NCBI GenBank assembly: GCA_002329445.1
Contig: DCTU01000332.1
Span: 38,501-54,787, forward strand
Direction of reading: 5' to 3'
Length of the DNA stretch: 16,287 nt
Origin: a bacterium UBP9_UBA1432
GTDB taxonomy: Bacteria; Vulcanimicrobiota; Xenobia; Xenobiales; Xenobiaceae
The position numbers and the translations under genes are program-made. Shown here piece by piece: positions 1 to 9,051 of the stretch. The notes beneath the pieces were generated by a model. That model saw only the letters and a list, made by a program, of their open reading frames with translations. It was not told the origin of the DNA and did no database searches. The stretch's first letter is position 1. Each line of letters opens with the position of its first letter.

Positions 1-1673
1 TTGAGACGACCCGAGGAATCCACGACGAAGTCACTGGAACTGACGTAGATCGTGCCATCCGCCGCCACAGCCGGGGCTGTCCGGACCAGGCCCCTGGTCC
101 GGAAGGTCCACTTCACTCTTCCATTGGTCCTGATTGCATAGAAGTTCTCTCCATTGTATCCGTTGGTCGCGCCGACGTAGATCGTGCCATCGACTCCGAT
201 CGCAGGAGAAGAATCGATAGAGTCTCCAAGATTGACATCCCACTGCCCCCACTTCCAGGCCCCATTCGCCTGACAGGCATAGAGATAGCCACTGCCCGTC
301 CCCACGTAGACATTACCGTCGGAGTCCACTGCCGGGGAAGAGACGGTTCCCCCTCCGCCTACCAACTGCCACTTCTCGCGGCCAGCCGGACTGAAGGCCC
401 GTAACAGACCATAACCGCTGCCCCCCCCGAAGCCGACATAGAGGGTTCCATCGGCCCCTATTGCTGGAGAAGGATAGACATAGCCAGTGCTCCTCAGGTC
501 GCACGACCACTTCAGGCTTCCGGGAGCGACGACCACGAGCTTTGTGCCGCCCGAAACCGAAGTATCGGGCTCGGTAGCCGTGATGACCGTCTCGCCGGAA
601 CTCACCATCCTGACCAGGCCATTGGCACCTGCGGAGTTGTCGATCGTGGCCACCGTCGTATCCGAAGAGGTCCACTCCACTTCAGGGGTCAGATCCCTGG
701 TCGAGCCATCTGAGTAGGTGCCCATGGCCTGGAACTGATGCTCTGCTCCCACAATCAAGGAAGGAGTTGAGGGCGTCACGGCCAGCGTCAGCAGGGTGGG
801 GGCAGGCGTCGCAAAGCGCATGGAGACCTCTCCGTCCCGGAAAACGTACACCCACATCGCCCTGCCGACCTTGAAGGTGCCTGTTCCGACCGAGAGGTCC
901 ACTGGATGGTAATCCTGGCCCTCGTAGAGATATCCACAGGCGTAGGCCATGCTGCTCTGCCCTTCGGGGGAGGGCAATGCCTGGCTGACTGATTCCGGCA
1001 GAGTCTGCCACTTTGCGCCCTCTGAATCCCACATCTGCACGGCCGAATAGGCCTGAGCTTTGTCAAACGGGAATCCCAGCAGATTCCACCCGGCATGCAG
1101 GGTCACATCCGTCTCAGTGTGCACACCGCTGTTAGGCCACCCGGCGTATTGAATCTGTGAGGCCTGGTTGCTGTAGATCCAGAAGCCGCGACCGGTCCCC
1201 TCACCAGCGGCAACATCGCCAGGCAGATTGAGATCCGCCGGCTGGTAGGAACCAGTCCCCGGATCCCAACTGAAGACAGAGCCCAGGACTCCCTCCCCCA
1301 GGGCCAGATCGGTCACCTCGGAGAGCGGGAAGGAGACCATGTTCCATCCGGCCTCGAGTTCAAGAACTCCGGAGGTCTGACCGGGCTCCAGGCCAGCCGC
1401 CAGGTCCTCGGAAGTCAGCGACAGTGCCCTGGGAGCAGGCAGGCGCCCTTGCCAATCCTCCAGGCTCGGCGGTCCAGGAGGGCCCTGGCGCGCCTGTTGC
1501 GCCACGGTGACTTCTCCCGCCCCCTGCAGTCCCGTGTCGGGCGTATCCCCTCCCCCCCCACCGCATCCACAGAGCAGGCCGATGGAGCCAAGCAGGAGAC
1601 AGACCAGCAGGTGCCAGCGCACTCCAATGATTGCGGTCCCAGCCAGGGGCAGCCCGCGTGTTCGAGCCTTCAT
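1..1673 (-). CDS. Lipoprotein with GWN modules, Ig-like domain and PQQ-type propeller (3' end outside window)
   Basis: Translated without a stop from the ATG at 1673 to the window edge, giving 557 residues; the C-terminus is missing. The start has a strong Shine-Dalgarno (AAGGGAAGGA, about 4 bases away). A hydrophobic stretch at 21-35 ends in LCGC with Cys37 followed by a glycine run, so it reads as a lipoprotein signal. Two related segments, AGWNMVSFPL (108-117) and AGWNLLGFPF (194-203), mark a duplicated module often seen in bacterial surface proteins. Residues about 295-383 look like a Big_2-type Ig fold (TPSTPSLIVGAEHQFQAMG, then WTSSDTTVATID). From about 385, repeats of the kind SPAIGADGTLYVG, SPAVDSDGNVYVG, SPAIGVDGTIYVG and APAVAADGTIYVS are PQQ-like propeller blades. 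It lies 87 bases after the FecR-TPR-barrel gene on the same strand, so it is probably the third gene of that cluster. Likely role: surface or periplasmic binding or scaffold protein. No enzyme function is visible and ligand binding is unknown. Confidence 0.87.
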   Translation of the reverse strand, partial: MKARTRGLPLAGTAIIGVRWHLLVCLLLGSIGLLCGCGGGGGDTPDTGLQGAGEVTVAQQARQGPPGPPSLEDWQGRLPAPRALSLTSEDLAAGLEPGQTSGVLELEAGWNMVSFPLSEVTDLALGEGVLGSVFSWDPGTGSYQPADLNLPGDVAAGEGTGRGFWIYSNQASQIQYAGWPNSGVHTETDVTLHAGWNLLGFPFDKAQAYSAVQMWDSEGAKWQTLPESVSQALPSPEGQSSMAYACGYLYEGQDYHPVDLSVGTGTFKVGRAMWVYVFRDGEVSMRFATPAPTLLTLAVTPSTPSLIVGAEHQFQAMGTYSDGSTRDLTPEVEWTSSDTTVATIDNSAGANGLVRMVSSGETVITATEPDTSVSGGTKLVVVAPGSLKWSCDLRSTGYVYPSPAIGADGTLYVGFGGGSGYGLLRAFSPAGREKWQLVGGGGTVSSPAVDSDGNVYVGTGSGYLYACQANGAWKWGQWDVNLGDSIDSSPAIGVDGTIYVGATNGYNGENFYAIRTNGRVKWTFRTRGLVRTAPAVAADGTIYVSSSDFVVDSSGRL

Positions 1674-1760
1674 TCTGTCCTTCCCTTCTTGTTCTCGGTG
1701 GGGTTGTGGTGAAGGCGACGAACTGCCTCCGAACTGGCAGGACGAATCCTTCCCTCAGTG

Positions 1761-4700
1761 TCAGAACCGCGCCCGCAGCACCATCAGCCACCCTTTGGCC
1801 AGGGTCGGGTTGATCGAGAACAGGTTCTCGTAGCCAACCGACAGCCGGGTCTCGGGCACCGGGGTCCAGTGCAGCAGCAGGTTGGTCGTCAGGTTGTCCG
1901 GCACGAACATCCCCTGCTGAAGCAGGACCCGGCTCTGCCACTCCGGGGCCACCTCGAAGGCCAGGTTGGAGGCCACCTGCTTGACCATCCGCACCTGCAC
2001 GTCATGGGCCGGCACCTGCAGCCAGAAGTCGCGGGCCTGCGGTCCGTCCAGGAAACGGTAGTCCCGGTACTTGTAGTCCACGCTGGCCACGGCGTCCCTG
2101 GAGTTCCACCACTCCAGTTGCACCTGTCCCCCCTGCAGACGGCTGCGGTTGGACAGGTTCCAGGGGGCCCGAATCGCGGACGGGCTGGTCAGATCGACAT
2201 CCGTGGGGAAGACCTCGCTGCGGAAGAGCTGCGCCGAGAGGTAGGTGTTGGCGCCCACCTCGGTCCCGTAGCTCAACCGATAGTCCCAGTAGGGCAGGGC
2301 GATCCCCGTCGGGCTGTTGACGTCCATGGCCACCATGTCGGTCTGGTCCAGCGGGAAGAGGGTGGTGCTCGACACCAGGGCCGGCAGCAGGTAGTTGTAG
2401 GAGTACAGGCGCGAGCGGGACTGCAGGGCCACGCTGCTGGTCGCCTCAGTGCCACTCAGGTGCAGAGAATCGGCCACCCGCTGGCCGATGTCGCTCTGAC
2501 GCAGGACGGTCAGGTCCAGATGCGCCCCCAGGGAAGGGCGGTAGCGCAGACCCATGAACGGATTCACCGTGCTGCCGCTGCCCTGGATCGGGGTGGTGGC
2601 CACCAGGTTTCCCGACCGGCCGTAGGAGTGGACCAGGCTCTGCTCCTTCGCCTGGTCAAAGGTGGCCCCCAGATCCAACGACCAGTCACGGCCCATGCGC
2701 CAGCGGTCGCTCAGCCAGAACCGGGTCACGTTCTGGTTCAGGTCGGTCTCGGTGTTCCGGTTGGGCGAGATATTGAGCGTCCGGGTTCCCACGTCGGCAC
2801 TCAGCGTGGCATAGCCCAGGCTGAGCGTGTTGGAGTGGCTCAACTGCTGGTCCAGACGGACCTCCAGGCTCTGCTCGGAGAGGTCGGAGTGGGTGTCGGC
2901 GATGACGCCCCTGGCGTAGGAAGGGTCCTGGGCATCGAACTGCTGAGAAAGCGCCAGGGTGCGATAGCGCAACCACAGACCAGTCGAGGGGCCCAGCTCG
3001 CGGTAGTAGCCGACGTTGAGATCCTGGGGTGTCGACAGGGTCTTCTGGCCCACCCCGCGGACCTCGAAGGGGCCGCCATAGTAGCTGACCCACAGGCGGT
3101 CGGAAGGCGACATCATCCAACCCAGTTCGGCTGAGCCCCCCAGGACCTTGGCCTGTTGGCGCAGATCGGCGAGCCCCTGGGTCTGGGAGGTGGGCTGGTT
3201 GGCGCCGGCCAGGGCCCGGTCGAGGTTGCTCCGGCCGCTGAGCGCGACGTTCCCCGTGCGCCCGGACACAGCCGCCTGATACGAGGGCCCCGTGGATTCG
3301 GAGACATCCGCTCCCAGCTCGAACTGCAGCGGCCGGGGAGCGATCAGGAGCGGGCTGAGCATACGCCCCTGCATCCGCATCCGGCCAGCGGCATCCACCA
3401 TGTCCTGCTGCTCATAGACATCGCTGAGCGTATCCCAGAGATGACCCTGACCCGGAGACAAGGCCACGGCCTGCTCCAGTTCGGCCTGAGCCCGCCGGGG
3501 CATGCCCAGCAGGGCCGAGGCCATTCCCAGATTGGCGCGCACCGCCGCCGAGGAGGGCATCCGCTGGCGGGCCTGGGTCAGAAGCTCCAGGGCCGTGGTC
3601 TGTTCGCCGGTATCCAGCATCGCCAGGCCGAGGTCATTGGTGACGAAGGGGTCCCCGGGCCTCAAGTCCAGCGCCGCGCGATACTGCTGGATGGCCTTGG
3701 TGTAGTCGCGCTGCCGGGTCAGCACCAGCCCCTGCAGATCCAGGGCCAGAAACTGCAAGGAAGGGTCCAGGGCCTGGCTGGCCGCCAAGGCCTGGTTCGA
3801 TTCGGCCCAGGCTTCGTCCAGTCGATCGTCGAGAAGCGCCGCATAGCCCGAGGACAGGGAGGCGTGTACCTCCGCTGCCGGCGAGAGCGAGCGCTGGCGA
3901 TAGTTGGAGAAGGCCTCCAGGGCCTGGTCGGTCTGGCCCGACCGGGTATAGGCAGAGCCCAGACGCAGCCAGGTGCTGGAATCAGCCTCGGGATCGAGGT
4001 CCAGGGTCCGACGGTACTGCGCCACGGCAGCGCCCGTCTGGCCCAGGCTGGCGTAGGCATCGCCGAGTTGACTGTGGAAGAGCGGTTGCTCGGGGATGGC
4101 CTGAATGGCCCGGCGCAGCCGCTCGGCGGCCCGTCGAGAGTCTCCATCCTGGAAATCGACCAGATACCCCGTGGTGGCCAGCGCATATGGGTCTTCCGGC
4201 GCCAGTCGGAGCGCTGTCTCCAGATGCCGGCGAGCCCCATCCAGGTCACTTCCCGCCCACAGCGCGATGCCCAGATCCAGGTTGGGCTGGAGCCGGTTGG
4301 CTGCCTCCTCTTCCCCGGGTTGTGAGAGCCAGGTCTCCAGGACCTGGCGAGCCTGGTCATGGTCACCCTTCAGGAGGTGCGCTCGCCCCCGGACGGGCAT
4401 GACCCGAGAATCCGAACCCGCCCGGTCGAGGGCCGAGGCGGCGTCCTCGGGGCGCCCCTCGTCCAGATAGACCCGGGCCATCTCAATCAGGGCGCCTGCA
4501 TCGCTGGGTTCGGCCTCCAGGGTGGCCATCGCCTGCCGGCGAGCCTCCCCCCGACGGGCCTCGTCAGCGTAGAAGGGGCGCAGGGCGAAGGCGTCGGGAG
4601 CCACCCGCTCGCGGACCCAGGAGCGCCGGGTGTCCAGGTCGATCTCGACCACGCGCACGGGTCCGGAGCCCTCGCCCAGCGTGGCCTCCTGACCCGCCTG

Positions 4701-5315
4701 GAGTTCCCGCCCCCCCAGACGGGCCTGGCCCTCGACCAGGGTCACCGCGGTGGCCGTCGGCCCGGCGCTCAGCACGACCTCGGTCCCCGTCAGGCGGACC
4801 TCACCCTGGGCGGTCTGCAAGGTCAGCGGCCGGCGGGTGCGGATCCAGGCCCGCCCCTTCTCCAGGCGCAGACGGTCAGGGGCATCCCGGGTCGGCAGGA
4901 TCACCGCCGAGTCCTGGTCCAACTGGATCTGGACTCCCTCAGGCAAGGAGAGCCGGGTCCCGGAGTCGCTTCCCGTGGCCACGGCCGCACCGTCGGGCAG
5001 CCCCTGTCCGGGCGCGGCAAGCGTCCAGGGCAGAAGCGAGGTGGAGTAGTCCGACTGCGTCCAGTCGTTCGCCGACAAGGCGAAGGGCTTCGTGTCCCGG
5101 GTGAAGGTCGGCCCCTGCACAGGGCGCTCCTGGACCTGCACCACCCCGGTCGACCAGGTCACGCTGCCCGCACCGGCCAGGACCGCCTCCTCCCCAGGCG
5201 CCTGGGCCTGGGCCCGGGCCGCGAGCGGCGCGGCCAGGCAGAAGAGCAGGACGAGCAGGACCGCAAGGTGGCTGCGGGTGGGATGGGTGGATTGGGAGAC
5301 GGCGTGGCGGGTCAC
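1761..5315 (-). CDS. FecR-TPR protein with C-terminal outer-membrane beta-barrel
   Basis: 1184 residues. The start is GTG at 5315, with GAGGTG about 5 bases upstream, inside the end of the preceding gene; GTGA is shared, which points to translational coupling. Residues 1-36 are a signal peptide (hydrophobic 17-33, ARA before the likely cut). Residues about 105-220 resemble a FecR domain (DGAAVATGSDSGTRLSL, then LEKGRAWIRT, then LTGTEVVLSAG). Residues about 260-650 are a TPR solenoid; typical pieces are LGDAYASLGQTGAAVAQYRR and AIQQYRAALDLRPGD. Residues about 665-1184 alternate polar and hydrophobic positions, are rich in Trp/Tyr, and end in RARF, a terminal Phe typical of BAM-inserted barrels. 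A TPR plus barrel plan recalls polysaccharide exporters such as PgaA and BcsC, but no synthase genes are nearby and a FecR domain is not part of those proteins. Placement in the outer membrane is well supported; what it carries, binds or exports is inference. Confidence 0.9.
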   Translation of the reverse strand: MTRHAVSQSTHPTRSHLAVLLVLLFCLAAPLAARAQAQAPGEEAVLAGAGSVTWSTGVVQVQERPVQGPTFTRDTKPFALSANDWTQSDYSTSLLPWTLAAPGQGLPDGAAVATGSDSGTRLSLPEGVQIQLDQDSAVILPTRDAPDRLRLEKGRAWIRTRRPLTLQTAQGEVRLTGTEVVLSAGPTATAVTLVEGQARLGGRELQAGQEATLGEGSGPVRVVEIDLDTRRSWVRERVAPDAFALRPFYADEARRGEARRQAMATLEAEPSDAGALIEMARVYLDEGRPEDAASALDRAGSDSRVMPVRGRAHLLKGDHDQARQVLETWLSQPGEEEAANRLQPNLDLGIALWAGSDLDGARRHLETALRLAPEDPYALATTGYLVDFQDGDSRRAAERLRRAIQAIPEQPLFHSQLGDAYASLGQTGAAVAQYRRTLDLDPEADSSTWLRLGSAYTRSGQTDQALEAFSNYRQRSLSPAAEVHASLSSGYAALLDDRLDEAWAESNQALAASQALDPSLQFLALDLQGLVLTRQRDYTKAIQQYRAALDLRPGDPFVTNDLGLAMLDTGEQTTALELLTQARQRMPSSAAVRANLGMASALLGMPRRAQAELEQAVALSPGQGHLWDTLSDVYEQQDMVDAAGRMRMQGRMLSPLLIAPRPLQFELGADVSESTGPSYQAAVSGRTGNVALSGRSNLDRALAGANQPTSQTQGLADLRQQAKVLGGSAELGWMMSPSDRLWVSYYGGPFEVRGVGQKTLSTPQDLNVGYYRELGPSTGLWLRYRTLALSQQFDAQDPSYARGVIADTHSDLSEQSLEVRLDQQLSHSNTLSLGYATLSADVGTRTLNISPNRNTETDLNQNVTRFWLSDRWRMGRDWSLDLGATFDQAKEQSLVHSYGRSGNLVATTPIQGSGSTVNPFMGLRYRPSLGAHLDLTVLRQSDIGQRVADSLHLSGTEATSSVALQSRSRLYSYNYLLPALVSSTTLFPLDQTDMVAMDVNSPTGIALPYWDYRLSYGTEVGANTYLSAQLFRSEVFPTDVDLTSPSAIRAPWNLSNRSRLQGGQVQLEWWNSRDAVASVDYKYRDYRFLDGPQARDFWLQVPAHDVQVRMVKQVASNLAFEVAPEWQSRVLLQQGMFVPDNLTTNLLLHWTPVPETRLSVGYENLFSINPTLAKGWLMVLRARF

Positions 5316-8300
5316 AGTGCACCTCGCTTGCTGCGGGGGAGGCTCTTCAGAATGGCCTCCATCTGAGTTCGAGCGGCGGCTCTGGCCTGCTCCCGTCGCG
5401 CTCTGGCTTCTTGATACTTCCTTCCCGTGTCCGCCCGCACCGACCGAGTGTCAGTCTGCGGTTCCGGCACGAGTGAGAATCCAGACTGGGGAAGCCTCCC
5501 GGTGGATGACCCGCGAGTGGTCCTCAAGTGCCTTTGTCCGGATTGGTCGCTCGACGCGGTCTCGGCAGGGATCACGCCGGCCAGTGGCCCACCATACGCG
5601 CCGATATCATTGCGAACGGTGCCTAGTCCGGGAGGGATGACGTCGTCATAGTCTGGATCGTCAATTCCGGAATCCACGCAGGGTGACCCCGGGCCCAGGC
5701 GAAATTCCACGGATTCCAAGACATGCGGGTCGCCAAACAAATCATGCGCCCCGGGCAAGGAACCGAAATAAGGATACTCTGATGCGATAAAATTATAATC
5801 CGAATTTATCGATTCTTCACAGTTCAAACCTACCAGCGAAGACAAGACCAGGTTGCTGAAAACCTGCAATCCATATACCGGCGCCTGCGACGCGACATAT
5901 ATTCCAGCGAAATCGCCTGCAAGAACATTATTGGAGACAATGCTTATCGGCTTGAGGCCTCCAGGCGCAGTCGACGCGGCCATGGACAAGTATCCTCCAT
6001 ACAGGATGTTGTTTGCAGCCCACATACTGGAGCTTCGTTGGTCCAACGCGATACCATAGTCTCCGAGAGAAGAGATGCGATTACGAACAATCGTCGCCTC
6101 TGCAACGTCATCCAGCCTGATTCCGGCCAGTGACTCTGCCATATAGGGATCTCGGGGGACCACTCTCAACACGTTTTCCAGACAATACAGAACCGCGCCT
6201 GACTGACTGCGAACACCGAACTTCTCAGAATCGATCCTGTTACCTCTCAGGGTTGCCGTGCACCAATCCTCCACTGGGGAAATATTGACCCCACAGGTCA
6301 AAGGCCCATCCTGTCCGAGGACGTTGTCCTGGACTGTCGTCTGGAGGCCATAGACCGTAACCCCATATGAACTCGGTTTGTCCGCCCCGATACCGCTGAC
6401 ATTGTTCCTCAAGATACGGGTTTCAGAACCGGATGACTTGATTCCGTCGGCCATGGTCATCGTGTTCGACATCTTCACCTGGTTATCGGTGCAGACAATG
6501 CTGTTGACAGAGTACAACTCTATACCCGCACCCTGACGGAGACCATCCGAAAGAGTCACCTGGTTTCCACTGCAGACGCCTTTCCCCAACAGCAGGATTC
6601 CTGAGCGAGCAGCGGTTGCCTGACCTGATCCAGGAGGTCGAATCTCAACCTGGTTGTAGCTGCATGCCAGGTCCATGCCATCGCACATCAATCCGACCAG
6701 GGCGCCATCAAGGTCCAGGCGATTGCCCTGGATCTTGGATGGCCCATCCGGGGAAGTCGCTTGCGCCCAGAGGTCCATTCCAGAGCTGATGGTCCCTTCG
6801 ACGTCGATTTCGTTGCCGATGACATCAAGTGTTGGCGCATAGGCTCCGATCCCGACCCCGTCAGTTGCCCATTTGATGCTGATATTGTTATCTGCGCAGA
6901 CAACTGGGGCAGTCGTGTCGAGCGAGATTCCATTGACGACGAACAACGACGGGGGTTGTTGGCCGGATGGCCTGAGATCCAATGTGTTGTCCCGACACAC
7001 GACTCTCAGGATTCCTTCGCAGGAAATCCCACGCTTGACCGGACCAGAAATGCTGTTGCTCAACACCTGCACGCTCTGGGAGAACGAATTTGAGACAACC
7101 GAGATCCCTGCCCGGATAAGACCTTCCGCATCGATAACATTCTCTTTCAATTCGATCGGACTGTCGATGGCCAAGACGCCAAGACCATCTCCATTGCCTG
7201 GCACAGAAATTTGGTTCTCAGTGATATCTCCTTGGCACCCCAGAGCTGCTCTTATCCCAACCGAAATTTCTCCAGGATAAGACTGAGCGTTGAATGGCTT
7301 CAATTCTATCTCGTTGCCGCGACAGGAATACTCCAGATGAGACCCAGCAAATATCAGGCCCACCCTGGCTGGAACGTTCACGACGTTGCTCTGCACATCG
7401 ACATCGCACGCTCCCTCCAGTGAACTGGCCACAATTACAGAAAGACACAACTCATCACCCAAGAACTGGTTCTCAAAGACCGTTCCCCTGGCATCAGACA
7501 AATCGACAGCGATGCCGCTGGCCGGAACATGGAACACGTTCTTTGAAATCTCCCCTTCATACTGGTGGGCAAGTATATTCCAACCATAGGCCCCGCTGCG
7601 GCAGGTGTTCTCGCTTACGGACAATCGAGACTCCCACAACGCCGAGGAATATTGGATTGGCAAGGTTTCGAGATCTTCAACCCCACAATCGGTTGTGATT
7701 TCATTCCGCTGAACAGCACCGGCCTCACATTGATAAAAGAGAGCTCCTGCGATCGTGCTGGAGCGATCGGTCCCGATGACTTCGACCTTGTTCTCAGAGA
7801 CTTCCAGTCTCTCAACATTGTCAAGGACCAGACCGTCTACATTCGTCTTGCTCTTCCCAACAATGTCAGCGCTGCACTTGATGTGATTCTCAGAGACAAC
7901 AACGTCCGGAGATCCGTGATAGAACATTCCTGAGACGTAACCTGCCTGCGTCCCCTTAATTTGGACATCGTTCCCGGTGGCGTATATCGGGCTGAGAAAT
8001 CCCGCGATTCCAATCTGCCCGGCGGAATCTGAAGCCCGGGGAGGAAGGTGGACCTGGTTCTGGTTCAGCGTGACCTGTTGGGGAGCCTCGTCGACCAGAA
8101 TCCCCATAGTACCCGTGCTGAAAGAGCAGTCCCCAACGACCCCACTCGACCCCCGCATCGAGAGGCCGAAACTCATACCCTGAAAGGAACAGTCCCGGAC
8201 GACGGCACCCGAAACCCCCTGGAGATGAGCTCCCGCCGTGAAATCTACTGCTCCGTCCTTGAGAACTCCGACAGTCAGGCTCTCCAACCAGACCCCGCTC

Positions 8301-8959
8301 GTCAGGCCGTCACCGACGGTCTGAATCAGGGTCTGGTCTGGCATCCTCAAAGAGGCGAAAACGTCAGCGTTTTCCGACAGCGCGGCCAGGTATTGCGACA
8401 GAGCAATCGCCGAGATATCCACCATCGGCCAATCGCGGGCCAGAAGATTCTCACGAGTTTCCTGGGAGGAAGAGGTGACCCGCGGGGCTTCCGCCAGGGG
8501 CTCGGTCGGCGTGTTGGGGTCCGGCCGGATCGTCATCGTGGCGATGCGGACGTTCTGGACGCCACTGCCGATGGCGATGGCCCCAGTGTCGGGCAGGGCC
8601 TCCAGGATCACCGTGTCCCGGTCGGTGCCCACGATCTGCAGGTCGCTGCAGCCGACATTGACCGTCTCCTTGTAGACGCCCGGAGAGACCAGGATCGTGT
8701 CCCCGGGGCTGGCGCTCTCCACGGCCTCGCTGATGGTGGCCACTTCTTGGGGAACCCGGATGGGCGCCTTGGAGGGGAAGCTGGGGAACTCGGGGTAGGA
8801 GAATCCGAGGCCCACATCCCCCGAGCCACCGCCGCAGCCCCCCAGCCCGGTTGCCAGCAAGCCCAGCAGCCCGACGGCCATCAGGCGGACCAACCCTTTG
8901 AAGCGACCTCGTCTGGTCCCCCCGGAACCCCGACCTGGAACCCCCATCGATAAAGACAT
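5312..8959 (-). CDS. Right-handed parallel beta-helix lipoprotein
   Basis: 1215 residues from the ATG at 8959, chosen because GGAGGA lies 7 bases upstream; an in-frame TTG at 8974 overlaps that Shine-Dalgarno and is unlikely to be used. A basic n-region and a hydrophobic segment (24-41) end in LGGC, with Cys42 as lipidation site and Gly at +2, so outer-membrane sorting is likely. Residues 70-145 match the NosD/pectate-lyase-like entry (SPGDTILVSPGVYKETVNV). From about 240 to 1060 there are some two dozen coils carrying an Asn turn: SENKVEV, QRNEIT, TENQISV, RDNTLDL, GNEIDV, QGNRLDL, SGNQVTL, TDNQVKM. The helix closes with NDIGAYGGP near 1125, as in many secreted beta-helix proteins. A basic, Arg/Ala/Gln-rich tail of 90 residues follows. 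No catalytic residues of a lyase or hydrolase can be assigned. The middle of the gene has much lower GC than its neighbours. Probably a surface-exposed adhesin-like or carbohydrate-contacting protein; function unproven. Confidence 0.9.
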   Translation of the reverse strand: MSLSMGVPGRGSGGTRRGRFKGLVRLMAVGLLGLLATGLGGCGGGSGDVGLGFSYPEFPSFPSKAPIRVPQEVATISEAVESASPGDTILVSPGVYKETVNVGCSDLQIVGTDRDTVILEALPDTGAIAIGSGVQNVRIATMTIRPDPNTPTEPLAEAPRVTSSSQETRENLLARDWPMVDISAIALSQYLAALSENADVFASLRMPDQTLIQTVGDGLTSGVWLESLTVGVLKDGAVDFTAGAHLQGVSGAVVRDCSFQGMSFGLSMRGSSGVVGDCSFSTGTMGILVDEAPQQVTLNQNQVHLPPRASDSAGQIGIAGFLSPIYATGNDVQIKGTQAGYVSGMFYHGSPDVVVSENHIKCSADIVGKSKTNVDGLVLDNVERLEVSENKVEVIGTDRSSTIAGALFYQCEAGAVQRNEITTDCGVEDLETLPIQYSSALWESRLSVSENTCRSGAYGWNILAHQYEGEISKNVFHVPASGIAVDLSDARGTVFENQFLGDELCLSVIVASSLEGACDVDVQSNVVNVPARVGLIFAGSHLEYSCRGNEIELKPFNAQSYPGEISVGIRAALGCQGDITENQISVPGNGDGLGVLAIDSPIELKENVIDAEGLIRAGISVVSNSFSQSVQVLSNSISGPVKRGISCEGILRVVCRDNTLDLRPSGQQPPSLFVVNGISLDTTAPVVCADNNISIKWATDGVGIGAYAPTLDVIGNEIDVEGTISSGMDLWAQATSPDGPSKIQGNRLDLDGALVGLMCDGMDLACSYNQVEIRPPGSGQATAARSGILLLGKGVCSGNQVTLSDGLRQGAGIELYSVNSIVCTDNQVKMSNTMTMADGIKSSGSETRILRNNVSGIGADKPSSYGVTVYGLQTTVQDNVLGQDGPLTCGVNISPVEDWCTATLRGNRIDSEKFGVRSQSGAVLYCLENVLRVVPRDPYMAESLAGIRLDDVAEATIVRNRISSLGDYGIALDQRSSSMWAANNILYGGYLSMAASTAPGGLKPISIVSNNVLAGDFAGIYVASQAPVYGLQVFSNLVLSSLVGLNCEESINSDYNFIASEYPYFGSLPGAHDLFGDPHVLESVEFRLGPGSPCVDSGIDDPDYDDVIPPGLGTVRNDIGAYGGPLAGVIPAETASSDQSGQRHLRTTRGSSTGRLPQSGFSLVPEPQTDTRSVRADTGRKYQEARARREQARAAARTQMEAILKSLPRSKRGAL

Positions 8960-8966
8960 GGACCCG

Positions 8967-8972
8967 TCCTCC
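8967..8972 (-). promoter_or_regulatory. Ribosome binding site of the beta-helix gene
   Basis: GGAGGA on the minus strand, 7 bases from the ATG at 8959. It decides the start: the alternative TTG at 8974 overlaps it, so a ribosome positioned by this site would initiate at the ATG. Confidence 0.8.
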
Positions 8973-9051
8973 AATCGACCGCGTGTCCCCCCTCGACCGC
9001 CGCTCCCCCAATGCCCCTCTCATCCAGAGGGCAGATGGCGAAAAGAGACTG

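Noticed and set aside
1761..5315. Polysaccharide exporter of the PgaA or BcsC type
   Set aside because: Architecture is partly similar, but there is no synthase, deacetylase or cyclic-di-GMP gene in the window and a FecR domain is not part of those families. Kept only as an analogy.
1758..5366. Long plus-strand open frames opposite the FecR-TPR-barrel gene
   Set aside because: They are low-complexity, Gly/Gln/Arg/Val-rich and have no domain pattern, while the minus strand gives a signal peptide, TPRs and a barrel in one frame. They reflect codon bias in GC-rich DNA.
5312..8959. CRISPR-like or DNA tandem repeat array in the beta-helix gene
   Set aside because: The periodicity is at the protein level only (Asn-turn coils); no repeated DNA unit of constant length is seen.
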